Shown: piece by piece, positions 8,514 through 18,610 of the stretch
Position numbering within the stretch: the first letter of the stretch is position 1
Layout of the letters: each line of letters begins with the position of its first letter
Made by a program: the position numbers and the translations under genes
Notes under the pieces: model-generated
What the model was told of the DNA's origin: nothing
Seen by the model: only the letters and a program-made list of their open reading frames with translations
Database searches by the model: none
DNA from: Ahaetulla prasina
Lineage: Eukaryota > Chordata > Lepidosauria > Squamata > Colubridae
Direction: 5' to 3'
NCBI RefSeq assembly: GCF_028640845.1
Contig: NC_080539.1
Span: 191,775,436-191,839,435 of the forward strand
DNA: 64,000 nt

Positions 8514-9001
8514 TGTCAGCCTCCACTCCAATCTTCATATGCTTTGGAATGATTATACCAGTAGATAGAATGTAAAATGTTTATTTCTGTATTATAAAAC
8601 TCTTTAGGAAATGAGATGTATCATACCACCGTACTGGGTAAGGGAAAGGAGCCTATTAAGAGTGTCGGCTGACATAACAGGGGGGAGGAATGATTAACGA
8701 CTGAGTGTTATCAGCGCGCGTTTTTCTAACAGACACTGCATTCCTAAGATGACTGACATCTAGAGACCTGTGGAAGAAGATTACCACGAGGGGCTGAGAA
8801 GAAGCTGGCATTGGACCAAACCAGCCTGACCTCCTGGAGGAGGAGGGACAAATGGGGGGATATGATATGTTAGCCATATTTTGTCTCAGTTCCAACTTAG
8901 CTAGGCTGCTATCATGACTGTAAAAAGTAAAAGTACTTGTCTTTGTTCCAAATGAAGTCAAGGTGTATTCTTTCCTAATTATAGTCGGAGGTAGCCTGAC
9001 A
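8514..9001 (+). repeat. 3' LTR of element D
   Basis: It is identical to the 5' LTR over 488 bases; every line was compared at a constant offset of 5,400. It is followed at once by the right TSD copy GAGTG (9002-9006). Confidence 0.95.
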
Positions 9002-9457
9002 GAGTGTCTGCCAAGTGTCTCTGTTATCTCTCTTGATGCCGATGAGTCAACCAGGAACAAACAGTACTTCAGCTCTAGTTAAGCAGTTGGTTTGCTTGCC
9101 ACAAAGTGGTATAGCAGCCCTGCTGCTTTTATATCCTGTGGGGTGTGGCTCCATGACTCAGCACTTCCTAGGCCTGCCCCACCCCTGCTTCTGTTGTTCC
9201 TGCCTCTCCTGCCTACGAAACCTAGGGTCCAGCCAGGCCTGATTGCCATCAGCCAGGTCTGGAGGCGTGGCCTGGGGGGGGAAAGAGTCAGGGGACGGAG
9301 GCCTCGTTATCTCCTCCACTTGGCCTGCCTCTGGCTCCTGGAGCTGAGCCAAGGAAGCCGGTGCTCCAGAGGTAAGTCCTGATGGCCCTTTCCCTTCACT
9401 TTCAGAGTCACTTTCTGGCAGGGCGCCCGACTCGGGGGGTGCAGACACAACACAGCC

Positions 9458-9843
9458 CTTCCCCCTCAGCAGGAGCCCATCCAGCAACCCACAGCGGCTG
9501 TGCCTCAAATTCCTCCCCAACTGCCTGCAGCCGAGCAGGCGCCCCCGCTCCTTTGGTAATCCAGGGGGAGACCCATTACGAAATTTAAAAAATCCTTGAC
9601 TTTAGATTACACAGGGGTCGCTTACAATATTTGGTCCATTGGAAGGGGTACCCATTGTCTGAAGCTACTTGGGTGAAAAGTTGGGATGTAAATACTGATG
9701 CTCTAGTCAAGCAATTTCATGATAAATTCCCTGAGAAACCTAAAAGGGGATTAGGAAAGTGTGTACTGGGCGTTAACCCCTTATTTTGCATTTCTGTCTG
9801 TTTTGTTTTCCAGGGTGTGGTTTCTTCTGCAGGGGGGGACACC
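9458..9843 (+). pseudogene. Element B: gag remnant joined to integrase chromodomain, then polypurine tract
   Basis: After the right TSD of the family-X LTR, element B resumes with proline- and glutamine-rich sequence (QQPTAAVPQIPPQLP). Without any protease or RT it runs into IQGETHYEI and a chromodomain (LQYLVHWKGYPLSEATWV, DALVKQFHDKFPEKP) with a stop and frameshift near 9590. A G-rich tract at 9828-9840 precedes the 3' LTR. This direct gag-to-chromodomain join shows that B lost about 3-4 kb of pol before or after insertion. Confidence 0.75.
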
Positions 9844-10232
9844 TGTCAGCTTTGGACGCCATACTAGGCCGAAGGCTTCCACACACTGCCACTTTCTCCT
9901 GTGTGGGAAAGTAGGGGAGGAGGGTGGTAGTACAAGGGATTATTAGACATAATAACATTCTTTCTGCCAGTCAAGGTCAGGCTGAGCTTGCATCTGGAGA
10001 AGGAGTGGCCGGAGTGATGTCTCGAGATGGGACAGTTGAAGATTGGAGCATGTGATCGGCAGAGAGGTCATGAGGGTGGGGATTTTGGGTTTTGTATTAT
10101 TGAGGGAGGAATCTGGATCCCCAGATTTGGATTTCCACCAACTGTGCCAGATTACCTATGCTAGTAAAAGAACTTTGAAAGATGTTTGCCTTGGAGTCTT
10201 TTCTGCAAGGAGGGTTTTCTGGAATGCTGACA
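9844..10232 (+). repeat. 3' LTR of element B
   Basis: It starts TGTCAGCTTT and ends TGCTGACA and is about 93% identical to 1030-1414 by eye. The downstream acacg (10233-10237) pairs with acaca at 1025-1029 as a decayed TSD. Confidence 0.85.
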
Positions 10233-10574
10233 ACACGCTTACACCCCACCGGCCAACTGACTGCTCCATAGAGATTATACTGGGGGCTAAGTTGCCCAAA
10301 CTCTAATTGTACTTGATGATCTCTAGAGAATTAGAGGAACTGCAAGGTTTCATAGACAAAAAAACCAAGTGTGGCTTCATACATCCCCTCAGACTGAGAG
10401 TGGCTGCTCTGGTGCTTTTTAGGGAAAAGAAGGATGCATTGACTATCACGGGCTAAATCCTGTTTGAATTGAAAACATCTACCCACTGCCCCTGATGAAG
10501 GACATGCTAGCCCATTTGGCCAAGGGGAGGATTTTTATCAAGATGCATTTGAGGGAGGCATATTATCAAGTTAG

Positions 10575-10606
<32 letters not shown>

Positions 10607-11195
10607 GTCACAACATCATACAAAAAGATTATGTAATATATACACATATAAACATATATAGGAAGAAGAAAAGAAAAACAATAGGACAGGAACGGTAGGC
10701 ACGTTTGTGCGCTTATGCACGCCCCTTATGGTCCTCTTAGGAATGGGGTGAGGTCAATAGTAGAAAGTTTTTGGTTAAAGCTATTAGGATTATGGGAAGA
10801 GACCACAGAGTCAGGTAAAGTATTCCAAGCACTGATGATTCTGTTGCAGAAGTCATATTTTCTGCAATCTAGATTAAAGCGGTTTACATTAAGTTTAAAT
10901 CTATTGGTTGCCCTTGTATTATTGCAATTAAAGCTGAAGTAGTCTTTGACAGGAAGGACATCGATGAGCGGAAAATGGCTTTTAATTGCCTTTTAGGGTG
11001 TTTCCATTTCCGAGTCATCCCCTTCAGACTGCATGGTGCCCCTGCTGTAATTGTGCAACTGATAAACGAAGTTCTGTATGAACACCTGTACAAAGGGTTT
11101 TAGTCTAACAATGACATTTTAATCTATACTGAAACCATAGCAGAGAATGTAAAATTTGTCAGAGCTGTGCTCAAAAAGCTACGAGTAGTCCAATT
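10233..11195 (+). pseudogene. Element A reverse transcriptase remnant, split by a LINE tail
   Basis: This continues the pol of element A after element B. 10240-10577 reads as the start of RT (TPHRPTDCSIEIILGAKLPKL, RELEEL, FIDKKT, AALVLFREKKD, PLMKDMLAHLAKG) with frameshifts and missing codons. A LINE 3' end (10578-10945) interrupts it. 10946-11195 then gives AFNCLLGCFHFRVIPF, APAVIVQLINEVLYEHLYKGF, and a decayed catalytic box in which YLDD has become a stop followed by NND. It is inactive. The sequence fades after 11195. Confidence 0.8.
10578..10945 (-). mobile_element. LINE 3' end, antisense, inserted in element A
   Basis: On the minus strand this reads as the tail of a Jockey/CR1-superfamily-like ORF (KLNVNRFNLDC, NPNSFNQKLSTIDLTPF-like residues, partly broken). 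It ends in a TTTAT-type repeat, seen on the plus strand as ATTT units at 10575-10605. The same repeat occurs on the plus strand at 53290-53584. The LINE clade is not assigned. Confidence 0.6.
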
Positions 11196-13355
11196 GATAA
11201 AGTTGATAAATTAGAGCCAGCAATTCTATTATTTATAAATCTGATTTCCCAAAGTCAATTGCCTCTTTTTTCTTTTCTTTTTCTTGCAGCATCTGCTGAA
11301 TTACTATTGTTTCACCAGCTATTTTTTGCTGTCAGACAAAAAGTAGTTCTCAGTAGTTCTATAGCTGAATATAAATATATAAAGTCTGATGTTGCATATA
11401 TAAAACAGATTTTATATATGCTAGGGAAAGAAGCAGTGAGATTCCATCTCCAGATGTCTTTGGCAGCATAGAACATTTAATTCTTAATGTAAATGAAAGA
11501 CTAATAGGCACCAAGTCCTAATCTGATATAGTCAATCTTTATTCACATGGTTTGATCAATCATAATTTCCACTATTTATATTGAGAAGTTTAGGAAACAA
11601 TTTAGCCAAAAATTTTACTTCCAGTGATTTAGGTGAATAATATTTAAGTAATATTAAATTATCCTAGTTAAAGTGTTTTACTGGGACTTAATATAGTGTT
11701 TAATCTAAACTGAATTATGCTCTTAACTTTTATATTTGTGTAATATTACTTTTGGCACTCGAATTAAGATTATGAAGGAAAATTAGATCAAAACAAGTTT
11801 TTTTTTCTCTGCAATCCAATGCTTTTGTTAATTTCCCAGTTACTCACTGCATGTATTTATTTAATTACTGTCAATTACCAAACATTATATTTTAAACATA
11901 GCAGCAGATTCTTAGAGCATCTTTTACAGACTGGAGAAATTATGGTACACTTACTGCAGCCAAAGAGGTTAATGCAATTCAATGCATCTAGAGGTCTCAG
12001 GCTAGGAAAGCCGTAGCCAAGCAATTGTGACTAGTATGCATTGGATCCATGATCCATAGAATTATAGTTTTTGAATAGTTTTCACAACACTTTGTGAGGC
12101 AAGAGGCAAGCTGCCTTTGGAGTATGTGATGCTGTTTCCCTCACTTCTTCTCCCCCAGAGAGTCACATATCTGGTGGTTGAGTGAGGAGATGAACAAAAC
12201 ATTTGGAGCACCTCTGGAGGGCGGATCAGGAGCTGCTGGATATTACTCCAACCCAGTTGAGGACACTTGAAAGTTGCTCTTGAGTTTCACACTCCTCTGT
12301 TCCAGTTTAGAGAGTGGATGGAAAATGAAAAACAAATCGCTCTTGGTGAGTCAGTCAAGGGGAAAAAACACTGCTTACTATTCTAATACAAAAACAATTC
12401 AGAAAAAAGGCAACTCTGGTTTAAAGAAAAGTTAAAACAGTAGCCTCCCGATAACAAATCTTTGTTTTTAATCATACCTTCGTTTGGTTTTTTAAATAAT
12501 TTATATTCTACATTTCCTGTAACACATTTATTTTATGCACAGAGATCACTTGAATGTAATCAAACATTATGTCCCCAGCCTATTTCCTTTGCCTGCAACT
12601 TTTATCACAACACAGGAGATATGCAAATTAAATGCAGAGACTTAAATGAAGAGAAAAAAATTATTTCATTATTATGTGACATTGGTTGTCCTGGTTTTAT
12701 TTGCAAAAGAAAGACATCTGCAATTACCAATACTCTTGAGCTATTCTGGGATTTAGCTGCATTATTCAACTAGATAATCTCCATTTCTGTGAATTGTGTA
12801 ATGCTCTAGAGGAACTTTTTGTGTATGAAAGAATATTCCTGCAGCTATCCTGCCTATAAAAACATAGGCAGCAAAAACACTTAAGTTAGCATCTGAGGAT
12901 TATTTTGGAATACAATTAAATATTGTTTTTAAAGAAATAACACTTTAGTTAGATCCTAATTGAAGGGGCTCTGCCTACCACCTAATTTATACCTAAAAGT
13001 TGCTAGAAGTTTTTCCCAAACTAGTCACATATTACCAATATGACAAAAATAACATGGAAAACTATACCTCAGGAAAATAGGTTAAAAAAAGATGTAAGTT
13101 GGAAGATAAATATATAGGATAATAGTATCCTATAGTATAGAAAAGGACAACAGGAAGCAAAAAGAATTGATTCTGCACAAAACTAACAAAGCCACTCCAT
13201 TTAGCTTTGTAAGAATTTCAAGTTCATCATTTCCATACTGCTTGTGGAAACACTTACTGTTAGTCCAATTCTTCAACAGGTCTGGATCACCAAGATTTGG
13301 AAAGGGCCATTAAAGACACTGAGTCCAACTCCCTGTCTGAGCTAAGTATATGGTT
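11196..13355. other. Intronic DNA, no recognised element
   Basis: This stretch is AT-rich with only short chance ORFs (longest 12462-12773). I see no coding motif, terminal repeats, tRNA-like boxes or microsatellites of note. It behaves like old single-copy intron. Confidence 0.5.
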
Positions 13356-14540
13356 CTCCTGTAACACATCATTATCCCCTTCTCCTCTTTCATGTGGGGA
13401 TGAATGATGCAACAAAAAGCCTGAAAACAATATCAAGAAATTGTGAGCAACTAGAAATGAAAGCCAAAGAAATGGGGGCACAAGTGCTGTTTTAATCTGT
13501 ATTTACAATGGAAATAAACATCCTGTGAGGGAATGGAAAATGTTTGAAGTAAAACCACTTTCTTAAAAGATAGTGCAGTCAAGAGAACTTTGGATTCTTA
13601 TACCATGGTTTACAATACTGCATGAAGGGCTTCTAGCAGGGAATGGGTTACACTTCACAAGAATTGGGAATATTTTTTTTGGAACTAGGTCAGTTTATCT
13701 GAAGGACTTTAAACTAAAAGTGGAGATGGAGGGAGACCAATTTTTAGGACCTAATCTCAAGCACAAACCTCAAGGAAATCAACCAAATGGTGAGAAAGAA
13801 GGGGAACTCAGCTACAAAACAGGAGACAAAGGAAGCAAACATAAGGTCAGTCAAAAAAGACTCAGATGGCTATACACTGATGTTCAAAATATGAGGAACA
13901 AGCATGGCAAGTTGATATCCTAGTACATGAGGGCAGATATGACATTGTTGCATTTACCGAACTAGGTGGGATGAAACCCATGACTGGAATGTACTGCTAG
14001 AAGGATTTAAATTGTTCAAAAGAAACAAACTTAACAAGAGAAGAGGTGGAATTGCATTATATGAAAGAAATAACTGATTTTCTACAGAAATGCAAAAAAT
14101 CAAGTATGAAAATCTTGAGTGCATTTTAGTTAATGTCAAAGGAAAAAGGAATGACAATGCCATGAGTGCGTACTACAGACCACCCAACCAACCAAACAGA
14201 GGAAATAGAAGGAATTTCTGCTAATCAGTTAACTAAGGTGTGGAATAAGTATACTAGAATAGTGATTGGGTTTTTAACTACCGGACATCAACTGGGAAAC
14301 AAACTCTCCATCAAGTGGGAGGTGAAACAAGTTCCTGACAAACGTAGCAGACAATTTTGCCATACAAAAGATAGAGGAGGGAAGCAGAGGGATTGGATTG
14401 AATTCTTTCTAACAGTGATGAAATGATAGAAGGATTTGAAGTTGCAGGAACTTTGGGGGAGAGTGACCATGTTATATTGGAATTCAACATAATGCAGGCA
14501 CCAGCAAAAGCTATTACTAGAAGCTAACATAGGGTTTCAA
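13356..14540 (+). mobile_element. CR1 LINE remnant: ORF1 esterase end and ORF2 endonuclease
   Basis: 13380-13710 matches, with stops, the C-terminal part of the CR1 ORF1 esterase (KAKEMGAQVLF, NFGFLYHGL). 13860-14530 matches the apurinic endonuclease at the start of ORF2: TDVQNMRNKHGKL, then DWNVLLEGFKLFKRNK, RRGGIALYERN, YYRPPNQP and LGESDHVILEFNI. Order and orientation fit one CR1 copy reading plus, heavily mutated and lacking RT and the 3' end. It is not functional. Confidence 0.75.
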
Positions 14541-14696
14541 GAATGGATGATGTCAGACAAATCTTATCTCATTCTTTGACAAAGAAATAAAATTAATGGA
14601 TCAAGGAATACTGTGGACAGTAAGGCAGTAAGACAGTAAGGCCTACCTTTTGGTAAGATAGAAATAAGTGGATAGAGAGCATCACCACCAGATGGA

Positions 14697-15116
14697 TGTC
14701 GAGCACAGCTCCGGCTCGACACATGATGCTGCAGGGATCTGCGTCTGGCAAGCATGAGAAATGAGTTAGCACATTGGCGGCCAGGATAGAGGAAGATGAG
14801 GGCTGAGCGTTAGAAAGAGCTGCTTTAGTTCTGGGGTTTGGCAGAGGATGTGGCAGTTGAGGCTGTCAGCCAAGGAGGAAGAGACCGGCCGGGCATCCAA
14901 TCAACGGAGCAGTTCAACCATGGGGCGGGGCCTGAGCAGCGCGGGATATTTAAAAGGGGCTGAGAGGCAGAAGCTCTCAGCACTGACTTTATACAAAGAA
15001 ACCTCCACTTTTCCTGAGACCTGGTGTCAATAAAAGTAACCTTTTTCTGGAAGAAACCCAAGTTGGCTTGTTTATTCTCATGGCGTCTGGCATAACTATG
15101 ACTGAGCAAGCCGAGA
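14697..15116 (+). repeat. 5' LTR of element C
   Basis: It starts TGTCGAGCAC and is matched by the 3' copy. A TATA box ATATTTAAAA lies at 14946-14955, and the expected RNA start is at 14979, where agcactgactt pairs with the primer-binding site. The end at 15116 is set by where the two LTRs diverge and by the TSD at the 3' side; it ends AGA rather than the usual CA. Confidence 0.8.
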
Positions 15117-15118
15117 GG

Positions 15119-15129
15119 AAGTCAGCGCT
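15119..15129 (+). promoter_or_regulatory. Primer-binding site of element C, self-priming match
   Basis: The sequence aagtcagcgct lies two bases after the LTR. It is the exact reverse complement of 3' LTR positions 21211-21221 (agcgctgactt) and of the 5' LTR at 14979-14989 except one base. Both lie about 25 bases after the TATA box. This is the same design as in D. Confidence 0.7.
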
Positions 15130-15174
15130 CCCCTCTTTCCAAAGAAGCTGTCTGTTCCAGTCAGAGTGAGTACC

Positions 15175-15844
15175 ATGGCTGAAGGCACTTCTAAACCTGA
15201 GGCTGAACCCGAGGTGTGTGTAGGGGAGGAGGAGAAGGTCACACAGTGCTGGTGGAGGACAGTGAAGCCAGAATGGTATGTCCAAAGAAGAAGAAAATCG
15301 TTATAGAAGAGAAGAAAATGGAAACCAGAGAAGGGGAGGAGTCACAACTCACACAATCTTCCTCTGGCCATTGGTGGCATAGTTCAGTTTTGAGAGGCCC
15401 TGAAGTTGTTAGAGCCAAAATCCCTCCCCCAGTGGGAGCCGCTTCATTCCAGGAATGGCGAGAAAGGAGATGGATGGAAGAAGACAACCAGGACTGGACT
15501 TATTCTACTGGGGTTGGGACTAGTGCTATGGAAGCACTCAGGGAATGGTTTGGGGAGGCCAGTTTTCGTGATGCCCTATCCTGGCAACCATGGTGAAGGG
15601 GATGGGCTCTTCAGATACATGGAGACCACTTGGGGGGCGCAAGCACTGATTCAAGATTCCACCTAGCCAGCCCTAAATTTAAATGGGAACAGGAGACTAG
15701 GAGATCTAGGTCTTCGGAACAACCTTCAATTGCCCTTTAGGCAGTTACCAATTTCAAGTAATGCCGTTCGGCCTCCAGGGCACCCCAATGTCTTTATGCA
15801 GGTCATTAATGACGTTTTGCATGACCATCTGTACCGGGTTTTAG
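15175..15844 (+). pseudogene. Element C gag start fused to reverse transcriptase by deletion
   Basis: A start codon at 15175 opens an acidic Gag N-terminus (MAEGTSKPEAEPEV), soon broken by frame changes. Later blocks read WKHSGNGLGRP and similar. At about 15690-15730 the sequence jumps straight to RT (FNCPLGSYQFQVMPFGLQGTP, FMQVINDVLHDHLYRVL). This matches residues just before the catalytic box in D. The missing DNA corresponds to Gag C-terminus, protease and the first half of RT. A Rex1-like LINE enters at 15845. Confidence 0.75.
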
Positions 15845-16738
15845 AATAGAATAGAATAGAATTTTATTGGCCAAGTGTGATTGGACACACAAGGAATTTG
15901 TCTTGGTGCATATGCTCTCAGTGTACATAAAAGAAAGAAAAGATACGTTCATCAAGGTACAACATTTACAACACAATTGATGATCAATATATCAATATAA
16001 ATCATAAGGATTGCCAGCAACAAGTTATAGTCATACAGTCATAAGTGGAAAGAGATGGGTGATGGGAACTATGAAACGATTAATAGTAGTGCAGATTCAG
16101 TAAATAGTCTGACAGTGTTGAGGGAATTATTTGTTTAGCAGAGTGATGGCCTTCGGGAAAAAACTGTTCTTGTGTCTAGTTGTTCTGGTGTGCAGTGCTC
16201 TATAGCGTCGTTTTGAGGGTAGGAGTTGAAACAGTTTATGTCCAGGATGCGAGGGATCTGCAAATATTTTCACGGCCCTCTTCTTGATTCGTGCAGTATA
16301 CAGGTCCTCAATGGAAGGCAAGTTGGTAGCAATTATTTTTTCTGCAGTTCTAATTATCCTCTGAAGTCTGTGTTTTTCTTGTTGGGTTGCAGAACTGAAC
16401 CAGACAGGTATAGAGGTGCAAATGACAGACTCAATAATTCCTCTGTAGAATTGGATCAGCAGCTCCTTGGGCAGTTTGAGCTTACTGAGTTGGCGCAGAA
16501 AGAACATTCTTTGTTGTCCTTTTTTAATGATGTTTTTGATGTTAGCTGTCCATTTGAGATCTTGCGATATGATAGAACCCAGAAATTTGAAGGTTTCTAC
16601 TGTTGATACTGTGTTGTCAAGTATTGTGAGAGGTGGAAGTATGGAAGGGTTTTTCCTAAAGTCTACCACCATTTCTACGGTTTTGAGTGTGTTCAGTTCC
16701 AGATTGTTTTGGTTGCACCACAAGGCTAGTCGTTCGAC
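15845..16738 (-). mobile_element. Rex1/Babar-like LINE, antisense, 5'-truncated
   Basis: The minus-strand ORF 16127-16723 (198 codons) carries the C-terminal RT region: FKFLGSIISQDLKWTANI, KKGQQRMFFLRQLSKLKLP, FYRGIIESVICTSIPVWF, LQRIIRTAEKII, DPSHPGHKLFQLLPSKRRYR and NSFFPKAI. This pattern is typical of Rex1/Babar LINEs and is also close to the snake CR1-like families that seed AATAG repeats. The 3' end at 15845 is an AATAG run on the plus strand. It splits the RT of element C just before the catalytic box; a short tttta repeat at both edges is the likely target duplication. A second copy is at 27641-28455. Confidence 0.8.
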
Positions 16739-17788
16739 CTTTTACTATACTTAGATGATATATTAATATATACCAAAACTATGGAGGAACACACTCAATT
16801 AGTCCGACAGGTCTTGAAGAAATTATTACTGCCAAATTATTCATAAAACTAAATAAGTGCAAATTTCATTGTACAGAGATAGATTATTTGGGATATCGTA
16901 TTTCAGGAGAGGGAATTGGAATGGATCTTAAGAAGGTAAAAACAGTACTAAATGGCAGGCTCCAACCAAGAGGAAACAATTACAAAATTTCCTCGGTTTT
17001 GCCAATTTCTATCAGCAATTTATTCCTTCCTTTGCCCACATAACTTTACCTTTGACTGACCTGTTACGGACTAAACAAACCGGGAAGAAGCCAAGACCAG
17101 GGCAAGTGTTGGAATGGACCTCAAAATGTCAGATGGCTTTTGAGAAATTAAAAGAAATGTTCGCATGTGAACCAGTGCTAAAACACCCCGATCAATCATT
17201 ACCTTTTATTATACAAGCTGATGCTAGTGATGTAGCTGTAGGAGCTGTTTTACTTCAACAGAACACCCAGAAGGTTTTACAACCTTATGCCTATACCTCA
17301 CGTAAATTACTCCCACTAAAAGAGGATGGGCTATATGGGAAAAAAAGGCATTTGCAGTGAGGTGGGCCCTCCTTACTTGGCGACATTTTCTTGAAGGAGC
17401 AGACACTCTGTTCAAGTCTGGACAGATCACCGGAATTTAGAAGCATTGCAGAATCCCAGGAAATTATCTCCCAAACAAGTGCACTGGGTGCAATATTTTA
17501 GAAGGTTCAAATTCACACTAAAGTATGTACCTGCAGGTAGAAATTCCTTAGCGGATGCGCTGTCGCGGATGCCACAATATAACAGTAAAAGGGAGGAGGT
17601 GATACAGGCCATGATACCGGCTGGTCAGTCACTTGGTCAAATACAGCAGACCCAACAAAGAAATCTTTGGTATGAGAAAGTCTGACAAGGGCTAGCTACT
17701 GACACCTGGTTACAGGATAATAAACCTCTAGTATCATTTAAAGATGATCTTGCCTGGAAAGGGGATAAACTATATATCCCAAAAGACT
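16739..17788 (+). pseudogene. Element C reverse transcriptase end and RNase H
   Basis: It opens with YLDDILIYTKTMEEH, the RT catalytic box, and continues through LNKCKFHCTEIDYLGYRIS, QNFLGFANFYQQFIPSFA and the RNase H start IIQADASDVAVGAVLLQ, as in D. The best open stretch is 17052-17360. Several one-base changes break the frame near 16830, 16950, 17340 and 17410. RNase H continues to NSLADALSRMPQYN (17446-17685). It ends at the CR1 insertion. Confidence 0.85.
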
Positions 17789-18610
17789 TAATATAATATA
17801 ATATAACAACAGAGTTGGAAGGGACCTTGGAGGCCTTCTAGTCCAACCCCCTGCCCAGGCAGGAAACCCTACACTATCTCAGTCAGATGGTTATCCAACA
17901 TTTTCTTAAAAATTTCCAGTGTTGGAGCATTCACAACTTCTGCAGGCAAGTTGTTCCACTTATTAATTGTTCTAACTGTCAGGAAATTTCTCCTTAGTTC
18001 TAAGTTGCTTCTTTCCTTGATCAGTTTCCACCCATTGCTTCTTGTTCTACCCTCAGGTGCTTTGGAGAACAGCCCGACTCCCTCTTCTTTGTGGCAACCC
18101 CTGAGATATTGGAACACTGCTATCATGTCTCCCCTAGTCCTTCTTTTTATTAAACTAGACATACCCAGTTCCTGCAACCGTTCTTCATATGTTTTAGCCT
18201 CCAGTCCCCTAATCATCTTTGTTGCTATTCTCTGCACTCTTTCTAGAGTCTCAACGTCTTTTTTACATCGTGGCGACCAAAACTGGAAGCAATATTCCAA
18301 GTGTGGCCTTACCAAGGCATTATAAAGTGGCACTAACACTTCACGTGATCTTGATTCTATCCCTCTGTTTATGCAGCCCAGAACTGTGTTGGCTTTTTTA
18401 GCAGCTGCTGCACACTGCTGGCTCATATCTAAATGGTTAACCACTAGGACTCCAAGATCCCTCTCATAGGTACTACTATTGAGCAAGGTACCACATATAC
18501 TGTACCTGTGCATTTTGTTTTTTTTGCCTAAATGTAGAACCTTACTTACTTACCTTAGGTTACCTAAGGTTACTAAGAACCTTACTTACGTCTTGCTGTC
18601 TTACAGAGGT
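17789..18610 (-). mobile_element. CR1 LINE 3' end, antisense, inside element C
   Basis: The minus-strand ORF 17869-18513 (214 codons) is the C-terminal part of CR1 ORF2: RDLGVLVVNHLDMSQQC, VRPHLEYCFQFWSPRCKKD, LERVQRIATKMIRGLE, YEERLQELGMSSLIKRR, RGDMIAVFQYLRG and FFKKMLDNHL-like end residues. It ends in the hallmark CR1 3' tail (plus strand: agttggaagggaccttgg...) next to a TAATA repeat. The frame is unbroken, so the insertion is fairly young. It interrupts element C between the RNase H/integrase linker blocks. Confidence 0.9.

Larger units (their letters stand above)
3114..9001 (+). mobile_element. Element D: complete, very young chromodomain Ty3/gypsy retrotransposon
   Basis: This 5,888-bp element has two 488-bp LTRs (3114-3601, 8514-9001) that are identical in a base-by-base reading. 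It also has a perfect GAGTG TSD, a primer-binding site, a polypurine tract, and a continuous gag-protease-RT-RNase H-integrase-chromodomain coding layout. The chromodomain and the self-priming signals place it in the chromovirus branch, closest in design to the Tf1/sushi group. Zero LTR divergence means insertion was recent and the family was active not long ago. The only damage seen is a one-base frame change near 6680 in RNase H. It lies antisense to the inferred host gene. Confidence 0.95.
3034..9452 (-). mobile_element. Solo LTR, family X copy 1, split by element D
   Basis: The LTR itself is 3034-3113 plus 9007-9452, about 526 bp once D and one TSD copy are removed. On the minus strand it runs from TGTTGTG to GGACAGAACA. 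It is flanked by a perfect 5-bp TSD, cagcc, at 3029-3033 and 9453-9457. It matches solo LTRs at 24924-25499, 26544-27078 and 44832-45428. It carries a minus-strand open frame (9158-9520) with acidic and proline-rich sequence and a DPRFRRQERQEQQK block upstream of the presumed TATA. There is no internal region, so the proviral body was lost by LTR-LTR recombination. Confidence 0.85.
1030..10232 (+). mobile_element. Gypsy element B, nested full-length insertion with internal deletion
   Basis: B has two LTRs (1030-1414 and 9844-10232), a primer-binding region right after the first and a polypurine tract right before the second. Flanking five-base repeats are acaca (1025-1029) and acacg (10233-10237), one mismatch apart, and the interrupted protein of host element A continues across them. 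By eye the LTRs differ at about 25 sites plus a 4-base indel over about 385 bp, so B is far older than D. The interior lacks protease, RT, RNase H and most of integrase: gag-like DNA meets the integrase chromodomain. B is thus a non-autonomous deletion derivative, later hit by an L2 LINE, a family-X LTR and element D. Confidence 0.85.
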
